40,042 bases of DNA from an uncultured Propionibacteriaceae bacterium (lineage in GTDB: Bacteria > Actinomycetota > Actinomycetes > Propionibacteriales > Propionibacteriaceae): the NCBI GenBank assembly GCA_938012815.1, contig CALLVV010000088.1, forward strand, positions 1 through 40,042. The letters are read 5' to 3'. The notes below the pieces were generated by a model. The model saw only the letters and a program-made list of their open reading frames with translations. It searched no databases and was not told the origin of the DNA. Every line of letters begins with the position of its first letter. The first letter of the stretch is position 1. The translations under genes and the position numbers were made by a program. Of this stretch, positions 24,117 to 32,816 are shown in pieces.

Positions 24117-25562
24117 TTACTCGATCTCATCGGACGGGGCGGTGAAGGTGTTGCACTGGCCCAGTGACCCTTTGGAGTTCAGCCCACGTTCCAGCCATGC
24201 GTGACGGTTTTTCCCCTTGCCGTGGTCACCTTCCTCGTCCGGGTCGTTGTTTTGGCGTTCTCTCATTTTGTCGTCACCGAGCTCCGTGATGATGTTCAGA
24301 ATGTCCTGGCGGTCCGCGTCGGTGAGCTTGAGCCCCTGCCAGAGGGAACTCATGGCGGCACCGGCGAAACAGTCAGCCTGGGTTTCGAGACGGCGGCTCA
24401 CCGCCAGGGCCTCGGAGTCGTTGCCTCGCCCGGAAATGATGTTTCCGCTGGCCAGTATCCCGGACTGCCCCTGTATGGTGTGCCCGTACTCGTGGGCGAT
24501 GATCAGGTTGAAGATGGCGCGCGCCTTGGAGAGATCGGCGGAGAGGAAATCGAGCAGGTCCTGGGCGATGTATATTCGCTGGTCCGCCGCGCAGTAAAAG
24601 GCGTTCTTGGAATGTTGTGTCCCGCATTCCGTGGTGACGGTTCCACCTTCAGGGAAGACCGTGATCTTCGGCTGGAATGCCTTGTAGTTGGCTTTCTCCA
24701 AGGTGGGGCCCCAGACCCGGGTCAGGCAACCGAGGTAGGTCTGCAGATGGGTCTCCAGCGCTTGGTTATCCTGCTTGCCGCCCGGAAGAAGCTCAAGATC
24801 ACATCGAACGGGGGATTCCAAGGAGGTCTTGTACAAGGGGTTGTTCTCCGTCAGGGTCTTTTCCTCCGTCCTGTTATCCGGTGTCACGAGGGGCGGGGGC
24901 GGGTCGTTGACGGACGGAACCTTCCAGTCCTCGTTCTTGTACTCGGGGGAGACGATCGTGGAATCCGACTGGTTGTTGAGGAGGGAGATGGCGATCATGC
25001 CGATCAGCAGGGTGAGGGCGCTGAACAGGGCGACCACCAGCCCCGTTGGACGGCGCCTGGGTGGCCCTGGTGGGGCGTAAGCGTTGGGGATGAAAGCCGG
25101 GGTGGGCTGCTGAATGGCAGGAAAGCCCTGCGGGGTGGGACGGAAACCCGTGGGGGTTCTGGGAAGAAAAGCAGGGTTCCGGGTCGTGGACGGCTGCGGT
25201 GCACTCGGGGCCGAGTAGCTTGTCGCGGGCCGGGCGGTGGGGAACTGCGGTGGTGGTTGGGGGGATGGCTGCCGCGGTATCGCCCCGTGCGGGGGTGCCG
25301 GGGGTGTTTCCGGCTGTGGCGCCATCCTGCGCGGAACGGCCGGAGGCTCCGCGGGAGGCTGATAGGGGGAGTACGGCGTCGGTGTCTGGGGTGGTTGCTG
25401 ATCGGGAGGAAGCCCCCGCTGCGGTGCCCGCTGTGGGGGTTGCTGGTCCTGCGTGGGCGCCGACTGCTGCCAGGGTGCGGGGGGTCGATTCGGGTACGGG
25501 CCTTCTCCGGCCTGCTGTTGATTGGGCCATCCCGGGTACTGCGGTTGCATCGAGTTCGCCAC
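24117..25562 (-). CDS. Membrane-anchored neutral zinc metallopeptidase (PF04228-like)
   Basis: A 481-residue protein in three parts. Residues 1-155 are very rich in Pro, Gln and Ala and probably disordered in the cytoplasm. One membrane helix follows (GLVVALFSALTLLIGMIAI, about 176-195). The outer domain carries the zinc motif HEYGH (357-361) and the third-ligand region LETQADCFAG. This resembles the YpfJ-type putative neutral zinc metallopeptidases. The start is chosen at GTG 25562: TACCCT lies 7 nt upstream (leaderless), and the product opens MANSMQPQYPGW. An ATG at 25550 is the alternative. Divergent from the DUF2207 gene. Substrate unknown. Confidence 0.85.
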   Translation of the reverse strand: MANSMQPQYPGWPNQQQAGEGPYPNRPPAPWQQSAPTQDQQPPQRAPQRGLPPDQQPPQTPTPYSPYQPPAEPPAVPRRMAPQPETPPAPPHGAIPRQPSPQPPPQFPTARPATSYSAPSAPQPSTTRNPAFLPRTPTGFRPTPQGFPAIQQPTPAFIPNAYAPPGPPRRRPTGLVVALFSALTLLIGMIAISLLNNQSDSTIVSPEYKNEDWKVPSVNDPPPPLVTPDNRTEEKTLTENNPLYKTSLESPVRCDLELLPGGKQDNQALETHLQTYLGCLTRVWGPTLEKANYKAFQPKITVFPEGGTVTTECGTQHSKNAFYCAADQRIYIAQDLLDFLSADLSKARAIFNLIIAHEYGHTIQGQSGILASGNIISGRGNDSEALAVSRRLETQADCFAGAAMSSLWQGLKLTDADRQDILNIITELGDDKMRERQNNDPDEEGDHGKGKNRHAWLERGLNSKGSLGQCNTFTAPSDEIE

Positions 25563-25569
25563 GACGTTC

Positions 25570-25575
25570 AGGGTA
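25570..25575 (-). promoter_or_regulatory. Leaderless -10 element of metallopeptidase gene
   Basis: TACCCT on the reverse strand, 7 nt before GTG 25562. Confidence 0.4.
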
Positions 25576-25685
25576 GCCGCATCGGGGGTCGTGGCGCGGG
25601 AAACGGGCACGCGCATCCGAGAGATCACTTTGCCTCGGTCATGCTGTACCGTCGACAGCGAGAACTTCGATCCGAGGAGCCCGAG

Positions 25686-27347
25686 GTGCGTACAGTTCGC
25701 CTGCTGCTGGTCCCGTTCGTGCTGTTGCTCGGCCTGCTTGGTGTATCTCAGGCCCGTGCCGACGGGACGGTCGCCAAGTCATATCTTTTCGAGGGGCGGC
25801 TTGAGGCGAATGGGGTGCTGACTGTCACCGAGACCATCAGGTTCGACACCCCACCTGCGGAGCTGACCCAACGAATCGCGAATCGTGCGCCCATCGACCG
25901 AGACCGCTATTACGTCTATGACATCTCCGAGGCGAACGTGACAGGTGCCGAGAACTTCACCTCCAAGGTGGAGGGGGATTACACGGTGCTTTCCATGAAG
26001 CCTTCCGCCGAAGTGAAGATCACCTACAGGGTCACCGGGACCACCCGCACCGAACCGGGCTCCAGCGGCGAGAGCAGCGTGTTCACTTGGCGCGCACTCC
26101 AAGGGCTGTCGGTCGGGGTGGAGAAGGTTTCCGGCAGCCTGCAGGTCGACGCCATGGCACAGCTTGTGGACTGCACTTCTGGTCCGCCCGGCACCCTCGA
26201 CAAGTGCCAGCTATACACGGCAGGCGCCCACAATTCACCCACCCCGAAGTTCGAATCGGCGACGCGGGGCGTCGGCGAGCAGGTGACCTTCACCGTCGGT
26301 TTCAGCGCCGAACAGATCACGGCGACTGCCCAGATCCACGAGCAGTGGAACCTGAACCGGGCGTTCACGATGGATCTGGCCACGACGGGCGCGGCACTGG
26401 CCACCCTGGTGGTCGGCGCGTTGCTGCTGTGGTGGCTGCATCGCCGCACCGGCGCGGATCTCGTTTTCTCCGGTGAGGTCTCGGCCGTTGGGTCGTTCCG
26501 TCCCGTCGGTGACGGAGAATCAGTGTTCGAGCCGGGCGAGGGCATGCGCCCCGGTCTGGTTGGCACCGTTGCAGATGAGCGTGTCGATCCCGTCGACATC
26601 ACGGCCACGTTGATCGACCTGGCCGTTCGCGGGCACCTTCGCATCACCGAACTTCAGCACAGCCAGTACGGCCTGGTGGACTGGCAGTTCAGTCGTCTGG
26701 AGAACCCGGATGACGAGCTGCTCCCCTACGAGACCCGGCTCCTGGAAGCCGTGGTGCCCGATGGCAAACGATCCCTCGCCTCGCAGTTGCCCGAGGTGCT
26801 GGCGCCAGCCCTCGGACAGGTGCAGGACGCTCTCTACGACGAGGTGGTCGAACGCGGCTGGTTCGAGACCCGCCCCGACTCCACCCGCAACTCCTGGGCC
26901 GTGCGCGGCTGGATCGGGCTCGGTGTGGCGCTGGCGGCGGGCGCCGCCCTGATCGCGTTCACCAGGTTCGGCCTGGTGGCGTTGGTGCTACTGGCCCTGG
27001 CCATCTCGCTGCTGTGGATGGCGCCGCGCATGCCCCGCCGCACACCGGACGGTACCCGGCTCGTGACGGCCCTCGGGGCGCTCTCGGCGCTCCTGAACAC
27101 CCATCCGACCAATCAGATGCCGAAGGGCAGGGAACTGGCGGAGATCTCCCGTCTGTTGCCCTACACCGTCGTCCTGGGCGGGCGTCAGCGATGGCTGGAG
27201 GCGATGGCGGCAGCCGACGTCGACGACACCCCGGATCCGACGGAGGTTGCCTGGTACCACGCCCCGGACACCTGGCACCTGCGTGACCTGCCTGCTTCCC
27301 TGACGCAGTTCGTCAACACCGTTCAGGGTCAGTTGTTCAGCCGCTGA
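25686..27347 (+). CDS. DUF2207-type secreted-domain membrane protein
   Basis: A 553-residue membrane protein. A signal peptide (about 1-25, ending QARA) is followed by a beta-rich extracellular domain (about 26-220) with VTETIRFD near its start. A membrane helix (about 233-252), a cytoplasmic region and two more helices (about 410-443) lead to a C-terminal tail. This order matches the DUF2207 family, whose function is not established. The start is GTG 25686 with GAGGAG 6 nt upstream; the frame is open for 1.5 kb further upstream, but that portion is antisense to the metallopeptidase. The shared divergent region suggests linked regulation of the two cell-surface proteins. Confidence 0.85.
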   Translation: MRTVRLLLVPFVLLLGLLGVSQARADGTVAKSYLFEGRLEANGVLTVTETIRFDTPPAELTQRIANRAPIDRDRYYVYDISEANVTGAENFTSKVEGDYTVLSMKPSAEVKITYRVTGTTRTEPGSSGESSVFTWRALQGLSVGVEKVSGSLQVDAMAQLVDCTSGPPGTLDKCQLYTAGAHNSPTPKFESATRGVGEQVTFTVGFSAEQITATAQIHEQWNLNRAFTMDLATTGAALATLVVGALLLWWLHRRTGADLVFSGEVSAVGSFRPVGDGESVFEPGEGMRPGLVGTVADERVDPVDITATLIDLAVRGHLRITELQHSQYGLVDWQFSRLENPDDELLPYETRLLEAVVPDGKRSLASQLPEVLAPALGQVQDALYDEVVERGWFETRPDSTRNSWAVRGWIGLGVALAAGAALIAFTRFGLVALVLLALAISLLWMAPRMPRRTPDGTRLVTALGALSALLNTHPTNQMPKGRELAEISRLLPYTVVLGGRQRWLEAMAAADVDDTPDPTEVAWYHAPDTWHLRDLPASLTQFVNTVQGQLFSR

Positions 27348-27527
27348 CCGCTCGGCGGCCCCGGGGAGGGCACGCCGGGACACACCCCCGATGTGGTCTG
27401 GTGGCCTCCCGGAATCGGCGCCCGAGGGGCCATTGCAGCCACGGACCCGTTCAGAATATTGTGCGACATGTCTGAGGTTTGAGATGCCAATTGCGCGAAT
27501 CCCGGTGGGAAGCTGCAAACTAGTGCC

Positions 27528-28796
27528 GTGCCGCTAGAACTGTTAGTCGTGCTGCTGCTGGTGATCGTCACAGCCTTGGCCTTCGATTTCACCAATGGCT
27601 TCCACGACACCGGCAACGCCATGGCCACATCCATCGCCACGGGCGCGCTGAAACCGAAAACCGCCGTGATGCTCTCGGCGCTGCTGAACCTCGTGGGGGC
27701 CTTCCTCTCCGTGGAGGTGGCGCTCACCGTCACCAACGCCGTGGTGAACCTCCAGGACGACGTGGGGGCGCCCCGCCCCGAACTGCTCGGGGACGGCGGT
27801 GAGGGGCTGCTGCTGATCGTGCTGTCGGGTCTGGTGGGCGCCATCCTGTGGAACCTCCTGACCTGGCTGTGGAGCCTGCCGTCGAGTTCGTCCCACGCCC
27901 TGTTCGGCGGTCTCGTCGGCGCGACCATCGCGGGCCTGGGTTTTGGCGGGGTCAACTGGGTCGGTGACGGCACCAAGCTCGACGGGGTGGTTGGGAAGGT
28001 GATCCTGCCCGCCCTCGTCTCACCAGTCGTGGCGATCATCGTCTCGGGGGTCGGCACCTGGCTGGTGTTCGCGATCACTCGCGGAATGGACGAGAAACGC
28101 CGGGAACGGGGCTTCAGGTGGGGGCAGGTCGGGTCGGCCTCGCTGATCTCCCTGGCGCACGGCACCAATGACGCCCAGAAGACCATGGGGGTCATCACCC
28201 TGGCGTTGATCGCCACCGGAAACTGGACCCAGCTGCACGCGGTGCCGTTGTGGGTGAAGGTGGCCTGCGCAGTCGCCATCGCGCTGGGCACCTACCTCGG
28301 GGGCTGGCGGATCATCCGCACCCTGGGCAAGGGGCTCGTCGAGATCAATTCCCCGCAGGGCATGGCAGCCGATGCGTCATCGGCTGCGGTGATCCTGGCC
28401 TCCAGCCACATGGGGTTCGCCCTGTCCACCACTCACGTTGCCACCGGATCGATCCTGGGAAGCGGCCTCGGGCGTTCCGGTGCCAAGGTGAACTGGCGCG
28501 TGGCCGGGAGGATGCTGATGTCGTGGGCGATCACCCTGCCCGCCGCCGCTCTCGCGGGCGCCGTCATGTGGCTGGTCGGGCACCTGCTCGGTGGGCTTTT
28601 CGGGGTCCTGGCGATATTCGTGATCCTGCTGGCGGCTTCATTGTGGATGTATCTGCACTCCAGGAAGTCCACCATCGACCACAGCAACGTCAATGACGAA
28701 TGGGTGGAGAACGTCACCGCCCCGCGACCGTTGGCCGCAACCACCGAGGTGGCGGATCTGATCGAGCTCGAACAGCCCGAGGGCAGCCGCGCATGA
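27528..28796 (+). CDS. Low-affinity inorganic phosphate transporter (Pit/PiT family)
   Basis: A 422-residue PiT-family permease with about ten helices. It has the two inverted family signatures GFHDTGNAMATS (near residue 24) and HGTNDAQKTMG (near 210), which form the phosphate and cation site. It imports phosphate, probably with protons or as metal-phosphate. The start is GTG 27528; no ribosome site is seen, and CAAACT lies 6 nt upstream, so it may be leaderless. It overlaps the next small gene as ATGA. Lying 5 kb from senX3-regX3 and 7 kb from phoU, it may be under Pho control, but I see no clear Pho box. Confidence 0.94.
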   Translation: MPLELLVVLLLVIVTALAFDFTNGFHDTGNAMATSIATGALKPKTAVMLSALLNLVGAFLSVEVALTVTNAVVNLQDDVGAPRPELLGDGGEGLLLIVLSGLVGAILWNLLTWLWSLPSSSSHALFGGLVGATIAGLGFGGVNWVGDGTKLDGVVGKVILPALVSPVVAIIVSGVGTWLVFAITRGMDEKRRERGFRWGQVGSASLISLAHGTNDAQKTMGVITLALIATGNWTQLHAVPLWVKVACAVAIALGTYLGGWRIIRTLGKGLVEINSPQGMAADASSAAVILASSHMGFALSTTHVATGSILGSGLGRSGAKVNWRVAGRMLMSWAITLPAAALAGAVMWLVGHLLGGLFGVLAIFVILLAASLWMYLHSRKSTIDHSNVNDEWVENVTAPRPLAATTEVADLIELEQPEGSRA

Positions 28797-29080
28797 GAAT
28801 CCTCTGGCTCGCGTTCGAGGGCACCTGGCACGTTCTGCTCGCCGGGTTGATCCTGGGGGCGGGGCTGCCGACGCTGTTCGCGCTGGGCGTGCGTTCCCTG
28901 TCGATGGGCACCAGAGGTGATCCCGCCCGGAGGCCGAGCCTGTTGGGGAAAGTGATCGCGGGGGTGTGCTTCGCCGTGGTGCTGCTCGCCGTTCTAGCGG
29001 GAATCGCGACGATCGTCGCCCACGGGCTGGGGGTCCAGCTGAGCTTCGACGGCATCATCCCGGTCTTCACCAGCAGGTAG
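28793..29080 (+). CDS. Small two-helix membrane protein coupled to phosphate transporter
   Basis: A 95-residue protein with two hydrophobic segments (about 10-34 and 52-75) joined by a basic loop (MGTRGDPARRPSLLGK). The ATG overlaps the transporter stop, so production of the two is coupled and a partner or regulatory role is plausible. I know of no function for it. A strong terminator follows about 100 nt downstream. Confidence 0.75.
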   Translation: MRILWLAFEGTWHVLLAGLILGAGLPTLFALGVRSLSMGTRGDPARRPSLLGKVIAGVCFAVVLLAVLAGIATIVAHGLGVQLSFDGIIPVFTSR

Positions 29081-29176
29081 CCCTCTCGCGGGGGTGACCG
29101 GGCCCGCGTCACAGGTTTTCGCCCACCCACGCCTCGGGCGAAATCTCTCCTCCCGTGCACGAATCGCGGAGCTTTG

Positions 29177-29213
29177 ACGGTTCAGCGTCGTCACGCGACG
29201 TTGAACCGTTTTT
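29177..29213 (+). terminator. Rho-independent terminator of phosphate transporter operon
   Basis: A 14-bp stem (29177-29190 with 29196-29209, one G-T pair) with loop TCACG is followed directly by five T residues. Confidence 0.88.
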
Positions 29214-29257
29214 CTTCCGCATTTCATGCACAGGGGAGGACGCCGATCGCGCGACTC

Positions 29258-29285
29258 CATATATACGTGTTAGCATGTATGTATG
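29258..29285. promoter_or_regulatory. Near-palindromic TetR operator
   Basis: A 28-bp inverted repeat without spacer, with 11 of 14 base pairs symmetrical and its centre at 29271/29272. The left half includes ATATACGTG and the right half CATGTAT. It is AT-rich within GC-rich DNA, covers the promoter -10 and reaches the tetR start codon. The size and AcrR-like look suggest autorepression by the TetR protein (inference). Confidence 0.6.
29271..29276 (+). promoter_or_regulatory. Leaderless -10 element of tetR operon
   Basis: TAGCAT, exactly 6 nt before ATG 29283, lying inside the operator dyad. Confidence 0.5.
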
Positions 29286-29876
29286 AGACGAACGGCCGAG
29301 GACGCGGCCAGAACCCGCGTCGCGCTGCTGGAAGCGGCGCTGATGTCCTTCGAGGAGAAGGGGTGGCGGGGGGCGACGTTCGAGCACGTGGCCGAGCGGG
29401 CAGGCGTTACGCGAGGCGCACTGCACCATCATTTCCGCGACAAGCAGGCGCTGCTGATCGCTGCCCTTGAATGGGGCTGGGCCGACTATGAGCAGCGTCT
29501 CTTCGCCGGCAGCGACGACGAACCCGGGAGCGGCGCACGCGAGAAGATCGAGGCCCTGCTGTCGCACTTCGTGCGGCTGCTCACCGGCGACCCGAGGTTC
29601 CGGGCACTGGCCTCCACAACCGTGCTGGTTGCGCCGCACGCGGCCAGGCGGTCCGGGAAGAACGACGCGCTCGACGGCTGGCGCGGTCGCATCGAGGACG
29701 TCATCGCCGCCAGCGGGGAGGCGGGTCATCTCGCTCCGCGAGGCGTTGCCGGACTCGTGCTCGTGCTGCTCCAAGGGTTCACCGTGACAGCGGCGATCCG
29801 CCCCCAAGACCTTCCGCAACCCGACGAACTCGACGCCTTCGTCAAGGCGTTGGTGAGGGGGTTGCTCAACTCCTGA
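29283..29876 (+). CDS. TetR/AcrR family repressor
   Basis: A 197-residue TetR regulator. The N-terminal helix-turn-helix domain reads RTRVALLEAALMSFEEKG, then ATFEHVAERAGVTRGALHHHF with the typical recognition helix and HF ending. The helical ligand-binding domain (about 60-197) is not conserved enough to name the ligand. First gene of a tight operon: 15 nt to the MFS exporter and then 9 nt to the ATPase. The operator dyad at its own start indicates self-repression. By analogy with tetR-exporter pairs, it should be released by a compound that the exporter removes (inference). Confidence 0.92.
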   Translation: MRRTAEDAARTRVALLEAALMSFEEKGWRGATFEHVAERAGVTRGALHHHFRDKQALLIAALEWGWADYEQRLFAGSDDEPGSGAREKIEALLSHFVRLLTGDPRFRALASTTVLVAPHAARRSGKNDALDGWRGRIEDVIAASGEAGHLAPRGVAGLVLVLLQGFTVTAAIRPQDLPQPDELDAFVKALVRGLLNS

Positions 29877-29891
29877 AAGAACAACATCACA

Positions 29892-31088
29892 ATGACCACC
29901 AACAATGATTCGCGCCCTGCCGGCGCGACCCCCGTCCGCGCGACCGCCGTCGCCGGAGCTGTCCTCTTCACCGACATGCTGCTCGAGGGCCTGGCGATCC
30001 CGGTGCTTCCGCTGCTGCCCGCCGTGGTCGAGCAGGGGGAGGCCGCCACGGGCGTTCTCTTCTCCTCCTACGCCGCCGCGATGATCGTCGCGACGCTCTT
30101 CACCGGTCGTGTCGTCGACCGGCGAGGCCCCAAGGGACCGCTGCTGACCGAGCTGATCGTCCTCGTGGCTGCCACCCTGCTGTTCGCCATCGGAGGTCCG
30201 TACTGGCTGTTGCTGGTGGCCCGTTTCGTGCAGGGCATCGCCGGTGGGATCGCATGGGTCGCGGCCCTCTCCCTGATCGCCGCCTCCACAGGAATCGAGA
30301 AACGAGGCCAGATGATGGGCATCGCCATGTCGACGGTGACCCTCGGGGTGCTCGCTGGCCCGCCCCTGGGCGGTTTCCTGGTCGATGCCTTCGGGCCTGC
30401 CTCCCCGTTCCTGGTTGCCGCGGCCATCGCGATCGTGGACGTTGCGCTGCTGCTGGCCCTGATCCCGGGATCCCCGCGGCAGAGCGACGACACCGCTGGT
30501 CCCCTCACCGTGTTGAGGGCCCGGGGCTCCGCCTCCATCGTCGCGGCCATCGGCATCGGTGCGGCCGTCCTCGCCGCGGTGCAACCGGTCCTGCCCGGTC
30601 GCATCGGTGAACAGTCCTCCGCCAGCACCATCATCGGTGTGCTGTTCGGGATCGCCGCGCTGGTCGGCATCATCGCCAACCCGATCGTCGGGCACCTCAT
30701 GACCTCGACGACACCCCGGTTGCTGGTCGGCGCCGGCGTCGTCGCGGTCGCCGCGGCCCTGCTGGTCATCGGCTGGTCGTCCGAGCTCTGGCAGATCGGA
30801 ATCGGTATGGGGCTTCTCGGTCTGTCCTCGGCGATGCTGCTCGCCCCGGCCACCACGCTGATCAGCGAGCAAGGATCCCGGTCGACGCCGCCGACCCTCG
30901 GGGGTTCGTTCGCGCTGTACAACCTCGCTTATGCTGCTGGCCTGACCATCGGTCCGCTGCTGACGGGGTTCGGTGTGCAACAGGCCGGGTTCACCACCGC
31001 GATGGCGATCACCGCCCTGGTGTTCGCGGTTCTCGGTGGCGTCGCTCTCGTTCGCCTGCCCGCCGGGCTGGCGAGGACCACTGAATGA
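29892..31088 (+). CDS. MFS drug-type exporter
   Basis: A 398-residue major facilitator with about 12 helices. Motif A after helix 2 is present as GRVVDRRGPKGP. A motif-C-like stretch in helix 5 (MSTVTLGVLAGPPLGGFLVD, with the GPPLGG element) is typical of proton-driven exporters (DHA1-like). It probably expels a small toxic compound or metabolite. Its position directly behind a TetR gene supports this. No strong ribosome site is seen; the start ATG 29892 is 15 nt after the tetR stop. Substrate not readable. Confidence 0.88.
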   Translation: MTTNNDSRPAGATPVRATAVAGAVLFTDMLLEGLAIPVLPLLPAVVEQGEAATGVLFSSYAAAMIVATLFTGRVVDRRGPKGPLLTELIVLVAATLLFAIGGPYWLLLVARFVQGIAGGIAWVAALSLIAASTGIEKRGQMMGIAMSTVTLGVLAGPPLGGFLVDAFGPASPFLVAAAIAIVDVALLLALIPGSPRQSDDTAGPLTVLRARGSASIVAAIGIGAAVLAAVQPVLPGRIGEQSSASTIIGVLFGIAALVGIIANPIVGHLMTSTTPRLLVGAGVVAVAAALLVIGWSSELWQIGIGMGLLGLSSAMLLAPATTLISEQGSRSTPPTLGGSFALYNLAYAAGLTIGPLLTGFGVQQAGFTTAMAITALVFAVLGGVALVRLPAGLARTTE

Positions 31089-31097
31089 AGGACGTTC

Positions 31098-32798
31098 ATG
31101 CGTGATGCAGAAACGCTGAGGCGTGTCCTCGCCCAACTCGACGGGCGGGGATACGCCTCGTACAAACAACTGACCGGCAGCTACCGGATCGGTACCGTCC
31201 GGCTCGTCGTCGACCACGTGCAGGTCGACCCCTACGCCCCGCCGTCGCGGATGCGCATCATCGTCGACCGGGAGGTCGCGGATCTGCCCGCCGACCTGAC
31301 CGACGACGCTGCGGGCAGGATCGCGGTCTCCGACTTCCTCACACGCCGGTTCGCGGACGCCGCGCATCGGATGGTCCCGAGGCCGGAGGGGACGGGAAAC
31401 GGCGGGTTCGTGGGCATCGGCCGGCCCGGCCAGGAGGTGCTGGAACGCACCAGCGTCGCCGTTCTGACGGACCGGGTCGAGGCCCGCATCGACGTCGGCC
31501 TGCCCGCATCCGGGCGCAGGGTCCGCGGACACCAGGCGGCCAGGCTCCTGACCGATCTCCTGCCGCGCGTCGCCGAGGCCGCCCTGCTGCACCGGAACCT
31601 CGACCGGCGTGCCCTGCGTGAACACGTCACCCTGCTGCGCGACCAGGAACACCTCCGCGGGCTCCTGCCGGAGCGCGGGCTGGTGGCCTTCGTGGGTGAC
31701 GGCGCGATCCTGCCACGCCGCTCCGGCGATTCCGACCTGCCTCTCACAGGCGCTGCGGTCGTGCCCTTCGAGAGCCCGGGAAACCTGCGGGTCGCCTTCG
31801 ACCTGCCCAGTGGCCGCCGGGTCACCGGCATGGGCGTCCCCGAGGGCGTGACCGTGATCGTCGGAGGTGGGTATCACGGGAAATCGACGCTGCTGCGCGC
31901 GATCGAACGGGGCGTTTATCCCCACATCGGCGGTGACGGCCGCGAATGGGTCATCACCCGCCCGGACGCGGTCACCATCCGCGCGGAGGACGGCCGGGCG
32001 GTCACCGGCGTGGACATCTCCCCGTTCATCACCAACCTGCCCTCCGGAACCGACACGCGCTGTTTCAGCACGACCAACGCCAGCGGTTCCACGTCCCAGG
32101 CCGCCAACCTCGTCGAGGCCATCGAGGCCGGGGCGTCGACGCTGCTGATCGACGAGGACACCTCGGCCACGAACTTCATGATCCGCGACGAACGCATGCG
32201 CGCCCTCATCCCCGCCGCCCAGGAACCCATCACCCCGTTCGTGGACCGCATCCGGCCCCTGTACGGCGAGCTCGGGACATCGACGATCCTCGTCGCCGGG
32301 GGCTCCGGGGCGTTCTTCGAGGTCGCCGACCACGTCATCGCCATCAACCACTACGTGCCCACCGACGTCACTGAAAAAGCACACGACATCGCGGCCGCCC
32401 CGCCGCCCGCCGAGGTGACGGAGGTGTTCAACGGCCTGCGGGCGGGACGCCCCGGGGCCGTGTCCCTGCCGCCATCCAGCACCGGCAAACCCGCCAAGGC
32501 GCGGAGCCGTACCAGGATCCAGTACGGCCGCGACGACATCGACCTCGCCGCGGTCCCGCAGCTGGTCGACGCCGCGCAGACGCAGGCCATCGCTCACGCG
32601 CTGGACCGCATCGGCGACCTCCTCGACGACCGGGCGGGCATGCCCGAGCGGATCGACGAGCTGCTGCACCGCATCGACGAGGAGGGCCTCGACTGGCTCT
32701 CACCCCACCGTGGTCATCCCGGGCACCTCGCCCGCCCCCGCCGCCACGAAATCCTGGCAGCGGTCAACCGCCACCGGGGACTCCGGGTCCGGCCCTGA
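31098..32798 (+). CDS. ABC-class ATPase (COG3044/PF09818 type)
   Basis: A 566-residue predicted ATPase of the ABC class. An N-terminal alpha/beta domain (about 1-240) precedes the ATPase core with P-loop GGGYHGKST, a signature-like STTNASGSTSQAANLVEAIE, Walker B TLLIDEDTSATNFMIRD and a VAGGSG switch segment. The C-terminal region (about 440-566) is helical and basic. There are no membrane helices, so this is not a transporter partner in the usual sense. A trypanosome homologue of this family (MRB1590) is known to bind RNA. GAAGGA precedes the ATG. It is 9 nt behind the MFS gene and probably the third gene of the TetR operon. Function in bacteria is unknown. Confidence 0.88.
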   Translation: MRDAETLRRVLAQLDGRGYASYKQLTGSYRIGTVRLVVDHVQVDPYAPPSRMRIIVDREVADLPADLTDDAAGRIAVSDFLTRRFADAAHRMVPRPEGTGNGGFVGIGRPGQEVLERTSVAVLTDRVEARIDVGLPASGRRVRGHQAARLLTDLLPRVAEAALLHRNLDRRALREHVTLLRDQEHLRGLLPERGLVAFVGDGAILPRRSGDSDLPLTGAAVVPFESPGNLRVAFDLPSGRRVTGMGVPEGVTVIVGGGYHGKSTLLRAIERGVYPHIGGDGREWVITRPDAVTIRAEDGRAVTGVDISPFITNLPSGTDTRCFSTTNASGSTSQAANLVEAIEAGASTLLIDEDTSATNFMIRDERMRALIPAAQEPITPFVDRIRPLYGELGTSTILVAGGSGAFFEVADHVIAINHYVPTDVTEKAHDIAAAPPPAEVTEVFNGLRAGRPGAVSLPPSSTGKPAKARSRTRIQYGRDDIDLAAVPQLVDAAQTQAIAHALDRIGDLLDDRAGMPERIDELLHRIDEEGLDWLSPHRGHPGHLARPRRHEILAAVNRHRGLRVRP

Positions 32799-32816
32799 CC
32801 CCGTCCCCGGAACCCA

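Noticed and set aside
24201..25685. A 495-codon upstream extension of the DUF2207 frame
   Set aside because: It runs antisense through the metallopeptidase; the signal peptide and ribosome site place the start at 25686.
29109..32669. A 1186-codon open frame on the reverse strand
   Set aside because: It is antisense to the TetR, MFS and ATPase genes, has repetitive Gly/Arg/Asp/Gln/His-rich composition and no motif. Such frames are expected opposite GC-rich genes.
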